Assembly: GCF_004193775.1 (NCBI RefSeq)
Contig: NC_041002.1
Location: 41,393,038 to 41,457,037, forward strand
DNA length: 64,000 bases
Source: Glycine soja
Lineage: Eukaryota > Streptophyta > Magnoliopsida > Fabales > Fabaceae
Direction: 5' to 3'
Shown: positions 36,782-49,134 of the stretch, in pieces
How positions within the stretch are numbered: position 1 is the stretch's first letter
How the letters are laid out: each line of letters opens with the position of its first letter
Translations under genes and position numbers: made by a program
Notes under the pieces: model-generated
What the model was told of the DNA's origin: nothing
The model's input: the letters and a program-made list of their open reading frames with translations, nothing else
Databases searched by the model: none

Positions 36782-37887
36782 TGTGATGTGTCATTATTTT
36801 CTCCTATTTCTTAACCTTTTTTGTCATCATTTTAATTACTGATTAGCCTTAATTGTCAAATTAATTATGCAGTTTTATCATTTGGGCCTACTTGACTAAT
36901 TTTGTGTTTTTAATTTAATTTCAGGAGAATTATAAGCAATTGGGCTTGAATCCGGAATTGGGCTTGGACTTGAAGAGAGCAGACAATTTTATCTTATCTA
37001 GATTTTATTTCATCTAGATTTTATTTCGTCTAGATTTTATTTCATCCAATCTTATCTTATCTTGTCCAAATTTTATTTTATTTCGTTTATGGGCTTGGAC
37101 TTAAAATAGATTTGTAAGCTTTGGGGTTGAGGACATATATAACAGCACCAGGGTTTTAGTTTAGGAGTTTTTTTTGGGAGAGGAGAATAATTTTAGGGTT
37201 TTGCAATTCCAGTTTTTATTACTGTTCATGCACACTGTTCACGTAGAATAAAATTCGTTTTTTGCAATTTCGTTTCTGCTTCAATTTATAATTTCGTTTT
37301 CTGCTGATTAATGGAAGGCTAAGTCTCCAGCGTTGTTTTCTCTTGAGGATCAAGCACAACTCTATTTGAGGTTTTGTTATTACTATTGAATAATAATCAA
37401 TTTTTCCTCTTCACCAATTACTATGTATTTTTTGCTATTAATCCATGCATGCTTAGTTCTTGATTAATTGTCTCTGCGCTTAATTTACGTTCATGCTTAA
37501 TGATCAGTTTCGTTCATGATTAATTAGTGTATGTGTTGCTTAATCACATAATGACAACCTTATGTTAATTTTCGCTTAGTAATTTAATTTAGGGTTGGAT
37601 TAAGTGGTTGAACTGATTAAGGATAAATTCTCGTAACCTAGAATAAGAGACTTTCTTGTGAATCAAAGGGGAAACAACATGTTTTAATTCTGTTATTTTC
37701 TAATTCAAATTTGCTTGCTTTTTAATTTACAAAAACAAACAACCCCCCCCCCCCCCCAATTCATTACTATTTTATTACTATATGTTATGAACGTTTGGTT
37801 GACTATTGCTCGTTGGAAAACGACCTAGGATCACTTCCTAGATACTGCATTTTTAATGTTTATTTGATTCGGGTATGGCCTCGATCA
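36782..37887 (+). repeat. 5' LTR of Ty3/gypsy element
   Basis: Starts TGTGATGTGTCATTATTTTC and ends GGCCTCGATCA, with TG...CA borders and a length of 1,106 bp. It contains a TATA-like CATATATAAC at about 37133 and a C-run at 37743-37757. It is followed by a degenerate version of the TTTTGGCGCCGTTG primer-binding leader (AATTTTGCGTCGTTGTCCGG). The matching 3' LTR is not present because the element is truncated. Confidence 0.7.
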
Positions 37888-38608
37888 AATTTTGCGTCGT
37901 TGTCCGGGAGCAGTGGGCCAAAGGTTCATAATAGTGTTTAGTTGTTTTGTTTTGTGTAGCGCTCTGTTTTGCATTTCAATCGCGTCCCCTGTTTAGCGAC
38001 TGATTCAGTTGGTGTTTTGCTGTGAACAGTGATTAGCGATTGGGAGTTAGCGATTGATTTTGCAATTTAATTAGCGATTTTTGTTTTGATAGTTAGAGTT
38101 GTTATTTTTGGCTAATTTTTTGTGTGGTAGTTTCTTTTGATCCATATTTTGTGTGAAAAATACCAGGAGCACTTGGTGTGGTTGAATTTGAGAGAGACAA
38201 AAATTTTGGCAACTTGTTTTTAGCAAAACTTAAAACGGCCATAACTTTTGCTCTGGGTATTAGAATGACTATTATTATATATGCATTTGGGGTAGAAAAA
38301 ATTTCCCATACTATGGCAACCCGGTTTAGCCGGTTGGGGTCTCCCAAACTCGAAAAATCAGTTGTTTACTAAGTTTGTTTTTTTTTTTATTTTTCAAGTA
38401 TTATTGTCCTATTTTTCTAAACTTTGCTTAGGTAATTTTCATAGTTAGACTTTTAATTTTTGTTTGAAATTTTTTGTGATATCTTTTCATGATTTTAGGA
38501 TGTTCCTCACAAAATTTCAGCTCATTTTGATATCGTTTGAGTATAGCTGTAGTTTTACCCCCTTGTTAGGTGCTTGTTGAGAAACACATTGTTTGCTACA
38601 TATAGTGC

Positions 38609-41600
38609 ATGACTAGGGGCAATCCAAGTGATTTACAACCCTTTGATCCTGAAATAGATAGAACCTTTCATAGATTAGTTAGGCATAGTGTGCATCCTAG
38701 TCATTCTGTGCATTTTGAGCATTTTGAGCATTCTGTTGAGGGTGATTCTAAATATTTTGATTTTGAGCATTCCATTACTAATTTCATATTGAGAACATGG
38801 CTCAACCTCCACCTCGTGAGAGGACTCTTAGGGAGATGGCTACACCTGATTTCACTTATGAAAGCTTATGCATTCAATATCCTGATGAGAGTGTTCCATA
38901 TGTTCTCAAGACTGGACAAATACATTTGTTGCCCAAGTTTCATGGTCTTGCAGGTGAAGATTCTCATAAGCATCTTAAAGAGTTCCATATTGTTTTTTCC
39001 ACCATGAAGTCCCCTGATGTCCAAGAAGATCATATCTTTCTAAAGGTTTTCCTCTTTCTCTGGAGGGAGTGACAAAAGATTGGCTATACTACCTTGCTCC
39101 CAGGTCCATTTTCAGCTGGGATGACCTTAAGAGGGTGTTCTTGGAGAAATTCTTCCATGCATCTAGGACCACTGCCATCAGAAAAGACATTTCAGACATC
39201 AGACAACTTAGTGGAGAAAGCTTGTATGAGTACTGGGAAAGATTCAAGAAATTGTGTGCAAGCTGCCCTCACCACCAGATTTCTGGTCAACTCCTTCTTC
39301 AATATTTCTATGAAGGACTTAGCAACATGGAGAGAAGTATGATTGATGCTGCCAGTGGTGGAGCTCTTGGTGATATGACCCTCGCTGAGGCTAGGAATTT
39401 GATTGAGAAGATGGTTTCCAACTCCCAACAATTCAGTGCAAGAAATGATGCTATTGTCCTTAGAGGAGTCCATGAGGTGGCCATACAGATCACCATATAG
39501 ATCTTTGTCCTTCTTTGTAGCAATCTGGAGTCAATGAGCAACCTGAAGCTTATGCTGCAAACATTTATAATAGACCTCTTCAACAGCAAAACCAACAACA
39601 ACAAAATCATTATGACCTTTCAAGCAACAGATACAATCCAGGTTGGAGGAATCATCCAAATCTGAGATGGACAAGTCCTCCACAACAACAACATCATGTC
39701 CCTCTTTTCCAGAATGCTGTTGGTCCAAGCAAGCCATATGTTCCTCCTCCAATGCAGCAACAACAGCAGCAGTCACAACAAAGACAACAAGCAACTAAGG
39801 CTCCTCCTCAACCTTCCTTAGAAGAGTTAGTGAGGCAAATGACCATCCAGAATATGCAATTTTAGCAAGAGACAAGAGCCTACATTTAGAGTCTGAAAAA
39901 TCTGATGGGGCATATGGCTCCTCAGTTGAACCAAGCTCAGTCCCAAAATTCTGACAAATTGCCTTCACAAACTGTGCAGAATCCGAAAAATGTGAATGCC
40001 ATCACCTTGAGGTCTGGCAACCAAATTCAAGTGCCTCCACCAGTAGCAGCACCTGCACCTGAACCTGTTAAGCTTCATTCTACACCTGAAAAAGAGGATG
40101 AGACAGTTGCACAAAAGAGGAAGCTTCCTAACAAAATTTTTCATGCAGGTGGACCTTCTTCTAGTAATTCTGACTTACCGCAGCCTCCTATCCCTCTTCC
40201 ACTCCCACCTAGAGCAATTCCAAACAAAAAAATGGAAGAAGTGGAAAAGGAGATCTTAAAGACCTTCAGGAAAGTAGAGGTGAACATACCTCTGCTAGAT
40301 GCCATCAAGCATATTTCAAGATATGCCAAGTTTCTAAAGGAGTTGTGCACCCACAAAAGGAAGCTCAAAGGCAATGGAAGGATTAGCATGGGCAGAAATG
40401 TGTCATCATTGATAGGTAAATCTGTTCCTCACATTCCTGAGAAATGTAAGGACCCAGGTACTTTCTATATACCTTGCATTATTGGGAACAATAAATTTGA
40501 GAATGCCATGCTAGATCTAGGAGCATCAGTTAGTGTCATGCCTCTGTCCATTTTCAATTCTTTATCTCTCTGACCTTTGCAATCTACAGATGTGGTGATT
40601 CATTTGGCAAATAGAAGTGTTGCTTACCCCGTAGGTTTCATAGAGGATGTGCTGTTCGGGTTGGTGAACTTATTTTTCCTGTTGATTTTTATGTTCTTAA
40701 TATGGAAGAGGGATTTTCCCATGGTTCAGTTCCAATTATTTTAGGCAGGCCATTTATGAAAACAACCCGGACCAAGATAGATGTTTATGCTGGCACATTG
40801 TCTATGGAATTTGGTGATATTGTTGTTCATTTTAACATTCTTGATGTCATGAAACATCCATCTGAGGATCATTCTGTTTTTCGTGCTGGGATAATTGATC
40901 AGATTGTCGATGATTATATGTTTGATTTTGATCCTCTTCATGATAGGAAACATCCATTTTTATCTGATTTGTATACTTGTCATTCCTTATGCATTGACTC
41001 TGAACCTGAGTTTGAATTTGATCCTGTATCTGATTTTTATGCTAAGAGTGAATTTGAATTTGAGTCTGGTGTTGTACCTCTTGATGTTGATTTTTTAGAG
41101 TCAGAATGCACTAACCATGTTGCAGGAAGTACATATACTTCTGACTTGCTTTATGAGGTACAGGCTGAGGAACCTTCTTCTTCTCCTACCATGGTTCCTC
41201 CCACTGTTCAGCCACCACCCACACTAGAGTTGAAGCCCTTACCAGCAACCCTCAAATATGCTTACTTCGAGGACAAGGAAAAATTTCCAGTGATCATCTC
41301 TGCCTCCCTTGCTATTGAGCAAGAGGAGAAATTGTTGTTAGTTCTCAAGAAGCACAAGAAAGTCATTGGATGGACTTTAGCAGACATTCCTGGCATTAGC
41401 CCATCTACCTGCATGCATAGGATACTTTTAGAGGATGGAGCTAAGCCAGTGAGGCAGCCACAACGGCGACTCAACCCCGTCATTCAAGATGTGGTGAAAA
41501 AGGAAGTAACCAAGCTCTTACAAGCTGGAATCATCTACCCCATTTCTGATAGCCAGTGGGTGATTCCAGTCCAAGTGGTTCCTAAGAAGACAGGCCTCAT

Positions 41601-41690
41601 AGTGATTAAGAATGAAAGGGATAAGCTTATCCCCACAAGAGTGCAGAACAACTAGCAAGTTTGCATTGATTATAGGAGGCCGAACCAGGT
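38609..41690 (+). pseudogene. Ty3/gypsy gag-protease-RT polyprotein, broken
   Basis: Gag starts at the ATG at 38609, with the retrotransposon gag core at about 38800-39480 (FHGLAGEDSHKHLKEF, WDDLKRVFLEKFF, ESLYEYWERFKKLC). A Gln/Pro-rich linker follows (39590-40100). The retropepsin-like motif LDLGASVSVMP is near 40510-40545. The polyprotein continues to the start of reverse transcriptase (41440-41690; VTKLLQAGIIYPISDSQWV, CIDYRR). Breaks include frameshifts near 38800, 39050 and 40650 and stops at 39863-39865, 39887-39889, about 40572 and 41653-41655. The catalytic RT core is absent. Confidence 0.8.
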
Positions 41691-42759
41691 AACCAGATAT
41701 TAGAGCTTCTAATTTCTGATTTGAATAGCTAAAAACAAAACAAGATCGTGTAGGGATGAGAACCCTGTTGACAATTTTATATGACTATATATGTAAAAAA
41801 AATTTAATGTTATTTTGTGGTGAGCATTCCTGTATAAAATGTCACTGTCAACCATCCATCCTTAAATGAGAATCAGTTACAAGATGGTATGAGATACTTA
41901 AGCATTCAAAAGGACATTAAAATCCTGCTTCTTATGGCAAAAATAGTCGTGTGTAATAATTTTATATTATACCATTCTTCATCTTTGAATAGCTAGTGAT
42001 TAGTTGTATTATTAGAATTTCTTCCTTAAATTTTCACCTTTTCCTTTTTTGGTTTCTATAACACCAAATGGGCAATCTTCAACAAGCCCATTCCCACAGT
42101 GTACATTTACAGGTACACCACCTTCTCTAGATTGAGTAGATTCTATTTGTTCACTTTGCTATATGCAAACAGAGGCATTGGATTATTAGTTCTTATTATA
42201 AACACTTGCTTTCCTAGGGCCCTATGTTTTCTACAGATCTATTAATTAAGAGTCGAGGACTAATCATATTTCACAGCCTTCTATTTAGCACCGGCTTCAA
42301 ACATAGCTACAGTACTACTCAGCTCATGAGCAGGAAATTTGGGGCATAATCAATACAGATTGTAGAGACACTTGAAACAATATGGCATGCAGAAATAAGG
42401 CAGGTTTGAGGTTTAGTTACCAAAACAATTCATGCAATTCATAGTTTAAGAGCAAGATACATAAATTATACCCAAGCTTGGAAAGAGGATAGGATGGAAC
42501 TACATGAAAATTTGAATCAAAGGCTCACTCTAATTACTTCCCTACTATATGTACACTTGGCAAATTTGTTTTCACTAATATTAGTAGGTCATCACCACTG
42601 CAGTAGAATTTAAGTTAAATTTAGATAAGTACCTTATGAAGAGGCCAGCTACCTTGTCACACCTAATAAGTAAGAATTGAAGAAATTTCTACATGTATAA
42701 TTGAACAAATTTGTTATCAAACTTGTGTGTGTGTGTGTGTCTGTGTGTGTTTCTATGAT

Positions 42760-42814
<55 letters not shown>

Positions 42815-42881
42815 ATGAGTGTGTGTGTCTCTGTGTGTTATGTTTCTAATTTAAAGTTCTAAGCTGTTTATTTTGTCTTAG
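41691..42881. other. Non-coding region with (TG)n microsatellite
   Basis: No gene recognised. A long (TG)n tract with interruptions occupies 42724-42838. Just before the next exon is a plausible intron end (TTTTGTCTTAG). Confidence 0.45.
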
Positions 42882-43010
42882 GATGATGATGATAACATTG
42901 TTCTCCATATAGCAGCAGAAACAGCAAAAATGATACGTGAAAATCTTGATTAGCTCATTGTATGCTTGGGAATCCTAATGCTGATGTATTAGTCAGAAAC
43001 TACTGCCAAG
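42882..43010 (+). pseudogene. Exon fragment of a KEG-like E3 ubiquitin ligase (ankyrin region)
   Basis: After an acceptor at 42881 the sequence reads DDDDNIVLHIAAETAKMIRE and then NLD, TAG (42954-42956), LIV, with a frame change and NPNADVLVRNY. This resembles the ankyrin-repeat part of plant KEEP ON GOING proteins, where NLDWLIV follows; the stop would be TGG to TAG. Only one exon is recognisable. KEG is a RING/kinase/ankyrin E3 ligase in ABA signalling; this piece has no such function. Confidence 0.5.
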
Positions 43011-43254
43011 TTGCAGCTCTGTGCACTCATTGTCATTAGATTTTGATAATTTATATCACTTGTAAAGCATGACAGCAAGTTTTCTTTTGGATTGAATTTC
43101 CTTTAATTTCTATATTAGTAACACTGGAGGTGAAGTAAAAAAAAGTAATCAATTACCAGGACAAAAGAATTTATCAACCAATTTCTCAAAGGGGGTCCTG
43201 TCATTGTAAATATACCTGCATCATTATCAACACGAGCATAAGATTGTTGTGTGT

Positions 43255-43385
43255 GTGTTTTTTTTTATCAGCCAAAAATATAATATATTCATTAATAAGT
43301 ACCAGACGTACTAAATTGATACATATTTGTATAAGTACGAATCATAGCTGATTCTCTAACAAGCCTTGATATTATACAAGCTGAA
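43255..43385 (-). mobile_element. LINE 3' tail fragment, reverse orientation
   Basis: Starts with an oligo(T) run and TATCAGCCAAAAATATAAT, then TAATAAGTACCAGACGTACT. This is the reverse complement of a plant LINE tail of the same style as 8091-8191. No clear target duplication found. Confidence 0.5.
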
Positions 43386-43599
43386 AGAAAACTACATAAG
43401 ATAATAGTGCAGAGCTGTATCCTATTTCCCTATGTTGGGGACCTTGCAGTGTTAAGACTGATTGTGGGTGCTTGCATATGCATGGCCACTTTCCCTTTGC
43501 TATTCCTAATGTATCTCAGTTGGCAGATACTGAGTTAAGGAAGTGAGAATAAAAAGAGACAATTGATGATAAGAAAAAGGTTGGGAAACTGGTGATTGA

Positions 43600-45240
43600 C
43601 AAGGCTACGTGCCAGGCCTTATAGGGGAATGCAGATATTGGATGGGAATTCCAGCCATCAATAAACACAGCTGGTGGCTTAGTGTGTGTTTCTTGGATTC
43701 AAGGTGGACTTCGAGAAGGCGTATGATTCTGTTTCATGGTCTTTCCTGGATTACATGCTGGATAGGATGGGCTTCAACCTTACATGGAGAAAATGGATCA
43801 AGGCTTGTTTGCAATCTGCCACAATATCAATCCTAGTAAATGGCAGCCCTACAAAGGAATTTGTTCCCACTAGAGGTTTGAGACAAGGGGATCCTTTAGC
43901 CCCCTTGCTCTTTAATATAGTGGCTGAAGGTTTGACAGGAATGATGCGGGTAGCAACAGCCAAGAACCTGTACAGAAGTTTCATGGTAGGGAAGCAAAGT
44001 CAGCCTGTAAATATTCTGCAATATGCAGATGATACAATATTTGTGTGGCATGCTTCATGGGACAATGTCATTGTTTTGAAGCCTATGCTGAGGGGTTTTG
44101 AATTGGCATCTGGATTGAAGATTAATATTGCAAAAAGCCAATTTGGGATTTTTGGAGCTGGGGCTAATTGGATTCATGAAGTAGCACAATTTCTGAACTG
44201 TAGACATATGGAGACTCCTTTCCATTATCTGGGCTTTCCCATTGGGGCAAAGTCTACCAACAGCTTGGTGTGGGAACCTCTGATCAGCAAATATAGCTAA
44301 GCTATCTAAATGGAATCAGAAAATTTTATCTATGGTTGGGAAGGTTACTCTGATTAATTCTGTCTTGACTGCCCTACCCATATATATTTTATCTTTTTTC
44401 AAGCTCCCACGAAGAATAGCTCTCAAACTTGTGTCCTTGCAAAGGAACTTTCTGCGGGGGGGGGGGGGGGTGATCAAGGGCATAAGAAAATCCCTTGGGT
44501 GAAGTGGGATGTCATATGTCTCCCCAAGGAGGATGGGGGCCTTGGGGTCAAGGATATTTGTAAATTCAATCCAGTTGTGGGCCAAAATACTAATGTCAAA
44601 ATATGGAGGCTGGTCAGATCTTAGTAATGGAAGGGACAAAGCTTGGCATTCTCAATGATGGAAGGACCTCCGAAAGCTATATCAGCAGCCTGAGTTCACT
44701 CTTATTCATCAGCAGATGGTATGGATGGTAGGGGGAGGGGAAAAAATTAAATGCTGGAAAGATAAATGGTTGGGGGATGATTGTCAACTTGAACAGCAAT
44801 ATAATCAGTTGTTCTTGATTAGTGGTCAGCAGAATAGTACCATCTCGAACATGGGAAGCTTCTCTCAAGGCAATTGGTGTTGGGGCTTAAAGTGGAGAAG
44901 GAATCTATTTGATTATGAGCAACATATAGCTATGGCATTTATGGAAGCAATTACTGATATACAAATCCAGGCTCATATGCAGGATATTATGGTCTGGAAA
45001 GCTGATCCCAGTTGTGTATATTACACTCTTCAGCAGAAATATAATCAGTTTTTCTTGATAAGTAGACAGCAAAAGGCCCACATTTCCTGATTCGAGGAAA
45101 GAAGCCTATCTATGGGAGGCAGAATCACTCTCATTAATTCAGTTTTATCAGCCTTACCTATCTATTTACTATCTATGGGGGGCAACATGGAAGCAAAGAA
45201 GCCTATCTATTATGTGGCTGGGGGATAATTTAACTCTACA
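43600..45240 (+). pseudogene. LINE ORF2 reverse transcriptase, rearranged fragment
   Basis: The RT core reads FKVDFEKAYDSVSWSFLDYM, TRGLRQGDPLAPLLFNI and ILQYADDTIF, with the catalytic YADD at 44022-44033, then FHYLGFPIGAKS. Thumb and C-terminal segments follow in changed frames (KWNQKILSMVGKVTLINSVL, GGGEKIKCWKDKWLGDD, WCWGLKWRRNLFDYEQ). A G-run at 44457-44470 interrupts the frame. The 5' part of ORF2 (endonuclease) is missing. The 3' end is scrambled: a segment near 44798-44851 recurs in altered form at 45032-45088, and a second thumb-like piece (MGGRITLINSVLSALPIYLL) appears at 45110-45175. The piece is a mosaic of at least two LINE copies or templates. Confidence 0.8.
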
Positions 45241-46029
45241 ACCAAAATATCCTACTTTCTATTTAATAAGCAATCAACATACCTTTCTATTTCTATTTTT
45301 TACACATTTAAAACTCAAACATATAAAATAAAAAATATATAACAAACTAACAAAGATAAAGACAAAAAAAAGGAAATATAAACTCACCTCACTTGGTGCT
45401 GCTGCCCATCATTTCACTCTCACAACAAATAGGAATCATGTACCTGCATGGAAGAAATAATCACACAACACACAATGATCAGAATAAGCAAATGCATATA
45501 ATTAAGTATGATACAATATCAATATTGATGGAAGTAACAATGACTTGTCAAAAATTTGGATGAAATTCAATATGTAAATCAAAGCTTTGCCCCTGAAACC
45601 CTCTGTGTAATATCTCGGGGCCTGATTTTTACCAAATTAAGGCACCAGAGAAGAAGATCCTAATCTAAATGACTGATTCCCAAAAACACAATCAAAACCA
45701 ATGTAAAAACTAAAAAGCAATGTCATAGATACCAGCTGGTAAGGGAATAAGGACTGAATTTTATTCAAAAGAAATAGAACCCCCAAGATGTTTGAGAGCC
45801 TGGTCTCTCCCTTCCTGAAAACCCACTAAAAACTGCCTAACCCCCCCTGCTGTTACTCCATAATTTATTCTACAATAACTGCATAAGGCAGTTACATATG
45901 GTCCTAAATCACTACAGATTCAGTTACGATTAACCCTTTGTGCCTAACTAGGGTTTCAAAACATCACAACAGAGACAGACCATTGAACAATGGATTTTCA
46001 TCATTAACATACAACAGAGACATACCTTC
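45241..46029. other. Non-coding region
   Basis: No gene or repeat recognised; the base composition rises in GC towards 46030, where a CACTA terminal region begins. Confidence 0.4.
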
Positions 46030-46643
46030 GATGGAAGCGCAGACACGAACTCAACAATGTGGTTGCAGTCACGGAAGCGCAGCCCAGTTTGCGACAAACA
46101 CGAACTCAGGCAGAAGGAGAAACAACAATAACGCCCTGGGAGTACCCTTTTCGGGACTCTTTCCTTTCCTACTTTTCTTCGACCTGCGAAAGTGAGCAAA
46201 TGTTAAAACGACGAACGCCTAATGTTAAAACGAAAGGACGTACCTCAATGGATAAGTGGCAAAGACGATCTCCACAAACACGATCTCCACGATGTGGTTG
46301 CAGTCACGGAAGCGCGGGCCAGTTTGACACAAAGACGATCTCAGGTAAAAGGAGAAAGAAGAAGAACGATAGGGTTCAAGCGCGCGGGTTGTGCAATTTC
46401 AGAAGTTTAATATATAATGATAACAACATCGGTTTTTTAAAAATAACCGATGTTAACATCAACTACGTAACATCGGTTTTAATAAAACCGATGTTAACAT
46501 CAACTCGATAACATCGGTTTTGTAAAAACCGATGTTAACTAAGTCTACTTATTTACAAAAATGCCATCGCGCTTTTGTTAACATCGGTTTTGTGAATAAC
46601 CGATGTTAAAGGTCCAATGTTATATGTAAAAATTGTAGTAGTG
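46030..46643. mobile_element. Right terminal region of a CACTA element
   Basis: A GC-richer block (46030-46420) contains two related copies of a ~75 bp unit with GTGGTTGCAGTCACGGAAGC (about 46051 and 46296). AACATCGGTT / AACCGATGTT palindromes follow (46420-46610), with ATTTACAAAAATGCCA at 46551-46566 and the terminus AATTGTAGTAGTG ending 46643. The structure matches the 12896 terminus. I could not find its left end, so which of the KEG, LINE, gypsy or SURNod19 pieces lie inside it is unknown. Confidence 0.7.
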
Positions 46644-46664
46644 TATATAGAAGTAGTTGTATAC

Positions 46665-46860
46665 CTATATTTACATACTGGTACCCCAAAGCAGCAAGCC
46701 TCGTTGACATCATTGCATCACCTGAAATAATAAACAAATATAACATAAAATCCAGATTGCTAGATATATCTGAAGATTCAAAACCATGAGTTGTTTTTGA
46801 GCCCATATGAATAACAGTATTTTCAGCTTCACAGTCACTTCTATGATTAACTACGACAGT
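46665..46860 (-). other. Unidentified exon-like segments
   Basis: A 57 bp segment (46721-46665) with an acceptor (TTATTTCAG) and donor (GTATAC) reads AMMSTRLAALGYQYV. To its right (46860-46760) is an open stretch with NHRSDCEAENTVIHMGSKTT. I do not recognise either. They read on the same strand as the FAB1 and Lon pieces and could be more captured exons. Confidence 0.25.
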
Positions 46861-46869
46861 AAAAAACAT

Positions 46870-47954
46870 TGAACTTTTCCAGCTAAGAGATTGGATACTA
46901 AAAATAATTGAGACGATTTATATTTTAAATATTGCACTCCCATGAGTAAAATTAAACTCAAACCACAAGTTAACAAAGATAATTTGATAAGGTTAAAATC
47001 AATAAGATAAAAATGTAAATTCTTTATACTGAAGATTTTGTAATCCAACTTAATTAATAGATGCAATTGAAAAAATATATATCCAGAGAGAAACAAATTA
47101 TTAATAAGGCCCAATTTTATCCATCGCCCCTTCTTATTATCCACTCCAGTTACAATAGATCCTTGCTAATAGTACTTCTTTTAAGTCCTAAAAAAGTTCA
47201 TACTAAATAGATGTATTAGTTTTTCCATTGTAGACCTTGTATATATATTTTTTGAGTTTAATATTATGCATTGTTAGGATAATATTTTTTTTACACCATC
47301 AAATAATATAAAATTATCACAAATATATTTTTTTAAGTAATTATTATAAAAGTGAGCACATTAGCATACATAACATTTTTTTTATTGGTTGACAATATAA
47401 AAACTTTTATACCATCCATGCATTCTACGTAATTTCATACATAAGTTCTTTTTCATAAATCCAAATATGCTTATCAGCTGCTTCCTTATAAAGTATATCA
47501 ACCAAGTGAAAAGCATAGGGACTAATTGCTCCATAGTTTGAAAACTGTCCCTTAATCTATTGCTTTTAATTCATTAAAATTTTTAATTAATAAGTTTTAT
47601 ATTTGATTTTATTTCATTAATAACACACATTAACATTCTTTATGTTTTTTTATAGGGAGAATGCTTATCTTCTGTTCAAGTGTTTTCTTTAATAAATTTT
47701 GCATACATTCATAAATGATTACTTTTAGAATTTGTATGGGAAACAAAATGAAATAAAAACAGGTACAGATAAATTAGGTTATCTAAATTAATTGAGACTA
47801 TATAATGTAATATTCAGTAAATAAATTAAACAGTGCAAAATAATAGATATCGGATAAAAAAAATAGTGATACATTGTAGTTTTACCAATAAGCCCAGGTT
47901 CTGACCATTGACCCCAAATTTAGGTCCAATAAAAATGGCTTTAGAGAAAGGAAA

Positions 47955-48028
<74 letters not shown>

Positions 48029-49134
48029 GAAAAGTTTGAAAGTGATAAGCAAATTAAATTTGAAAATGATTAAAAATGCATGATATGTTCACAATATCAT
48101 TTTACAAGCCGTTCTTTGAGATCTCACATTCTATACGCACATAATATTATATATATACCCAAATAAAATTTTTGTACTATAGGAGGCAGCACTTGATTTC
48201 ATTTTATAAAACAATTATCATTATTATTGTTGTGGTAAACAATTATATATACTATCATATCATAGTATTTTGGTACCCGTAATCTTATATTAACATAGTA
48301 TGTCATTTAAAAAAACCTATCATGTATTAATATTTAAAGTTTAATAAAAAAGCTTATGACAAATACTTTGGACCTTAAGATTTTTTGTTTGATACTTTTT
48401 GACATGAATATTTATGTAATATAAAAAACCCAAGTAAATAAATTTCTATAATAATAATAGTAAAAGGAAAAATTTAGGTTAATGAAATAATCAATCTACT
48501 ATGTACATGAACCGCTTTGAGTTAAATCAAATTAAAAATTAGTTTAGTTTTTTAAAGCTCGAGTTATATTACTCAATTTGGATAATTTTTTTTATAAATA
48601 TTTTTAAATCAATAAAATAAAATGAAATCATATTTTTAGACTTAAATGTACATTTTATTATTTAACCTATTATCATTTTATTACTTTAGTGTTTTTTTAC
48701 GAAAAAAATAAAGAAATCATAGAATAAATCAGCATTGAGTTAATAATGCTTAAATGAAGTAGTCAGTAAAAAAAAAAATGATTAAGAGGAGAAGACTTCA
48801 ACTGTCCTTCAACATACTGGAGTTATCCATCTACTCCATAAAATGGATTTTGCCTGCATAACTTTTGTGGCAAATATGAACTATCCATACAGAATAGGAA
48901 AAAGGTCTAGCAGCATGGTTGTCAGCAGCACAAACCTAAAATTCGGATAAAAATCTACCAAAATACTTAAACAGGAGAACAAATAAAAGATCTAGCAGCA
49001 TGTAGGTCAGCACATTAATCAATTTTTTTCTCTCCACTACCATTACTGTTAGAAATATAATATATACATATATAACCATTTGTATCTTCACCTAAGAGCT
49101 TAAGCATTTGGGATAGTTGGTTGTTGGCAATTAC
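46870..49134. other. AT-rich non-coding region with (TA)n microsatellite
   Basis: No gene recognised. A (TA)n tract of about 65 bp lies at 47959-48024. Confidence 0.5.

Larger units (their letters stand above)
36782..41690 (+). mobile_element. Ty3/gypsy LTR retrotransposon, 3'-truncated
   Basis: 5' LTR (36782-37887), leader, gag, protease and the first part of reverse transcriptase, then an abrupt end near 41690. RNase H, integrase and 3' LTR are missing. The leader and the gag/protease style fit the Athila/Diaspora-like elements common in legumes. The LTR abuts the SURNod19 exon, so insertion into or beside that gene is likely; a target duplication cannot be tested without the right end. 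Confidence 0.75.

Noticed and set aside
37741..37757. C-run (also G-run 44457-44470 and C-run 26097-26108) as biological signals
   Set aside because: Homopolymers of this kind are most likely slippage or base-calling variation; no other support.
6684..42838. Similarity of the TG-rich blocks at 6684-6795 and 42724-42838 as evidence of a shared ancestor
   Set aside because: Likely independent microsatellite growth; the flanks do not visibly match.
47959..48024. (TA)n tract as an origin or matrix-attachment site
   Set aside because: Ordinary plant microsatellite; the sequence gives no support for a function.
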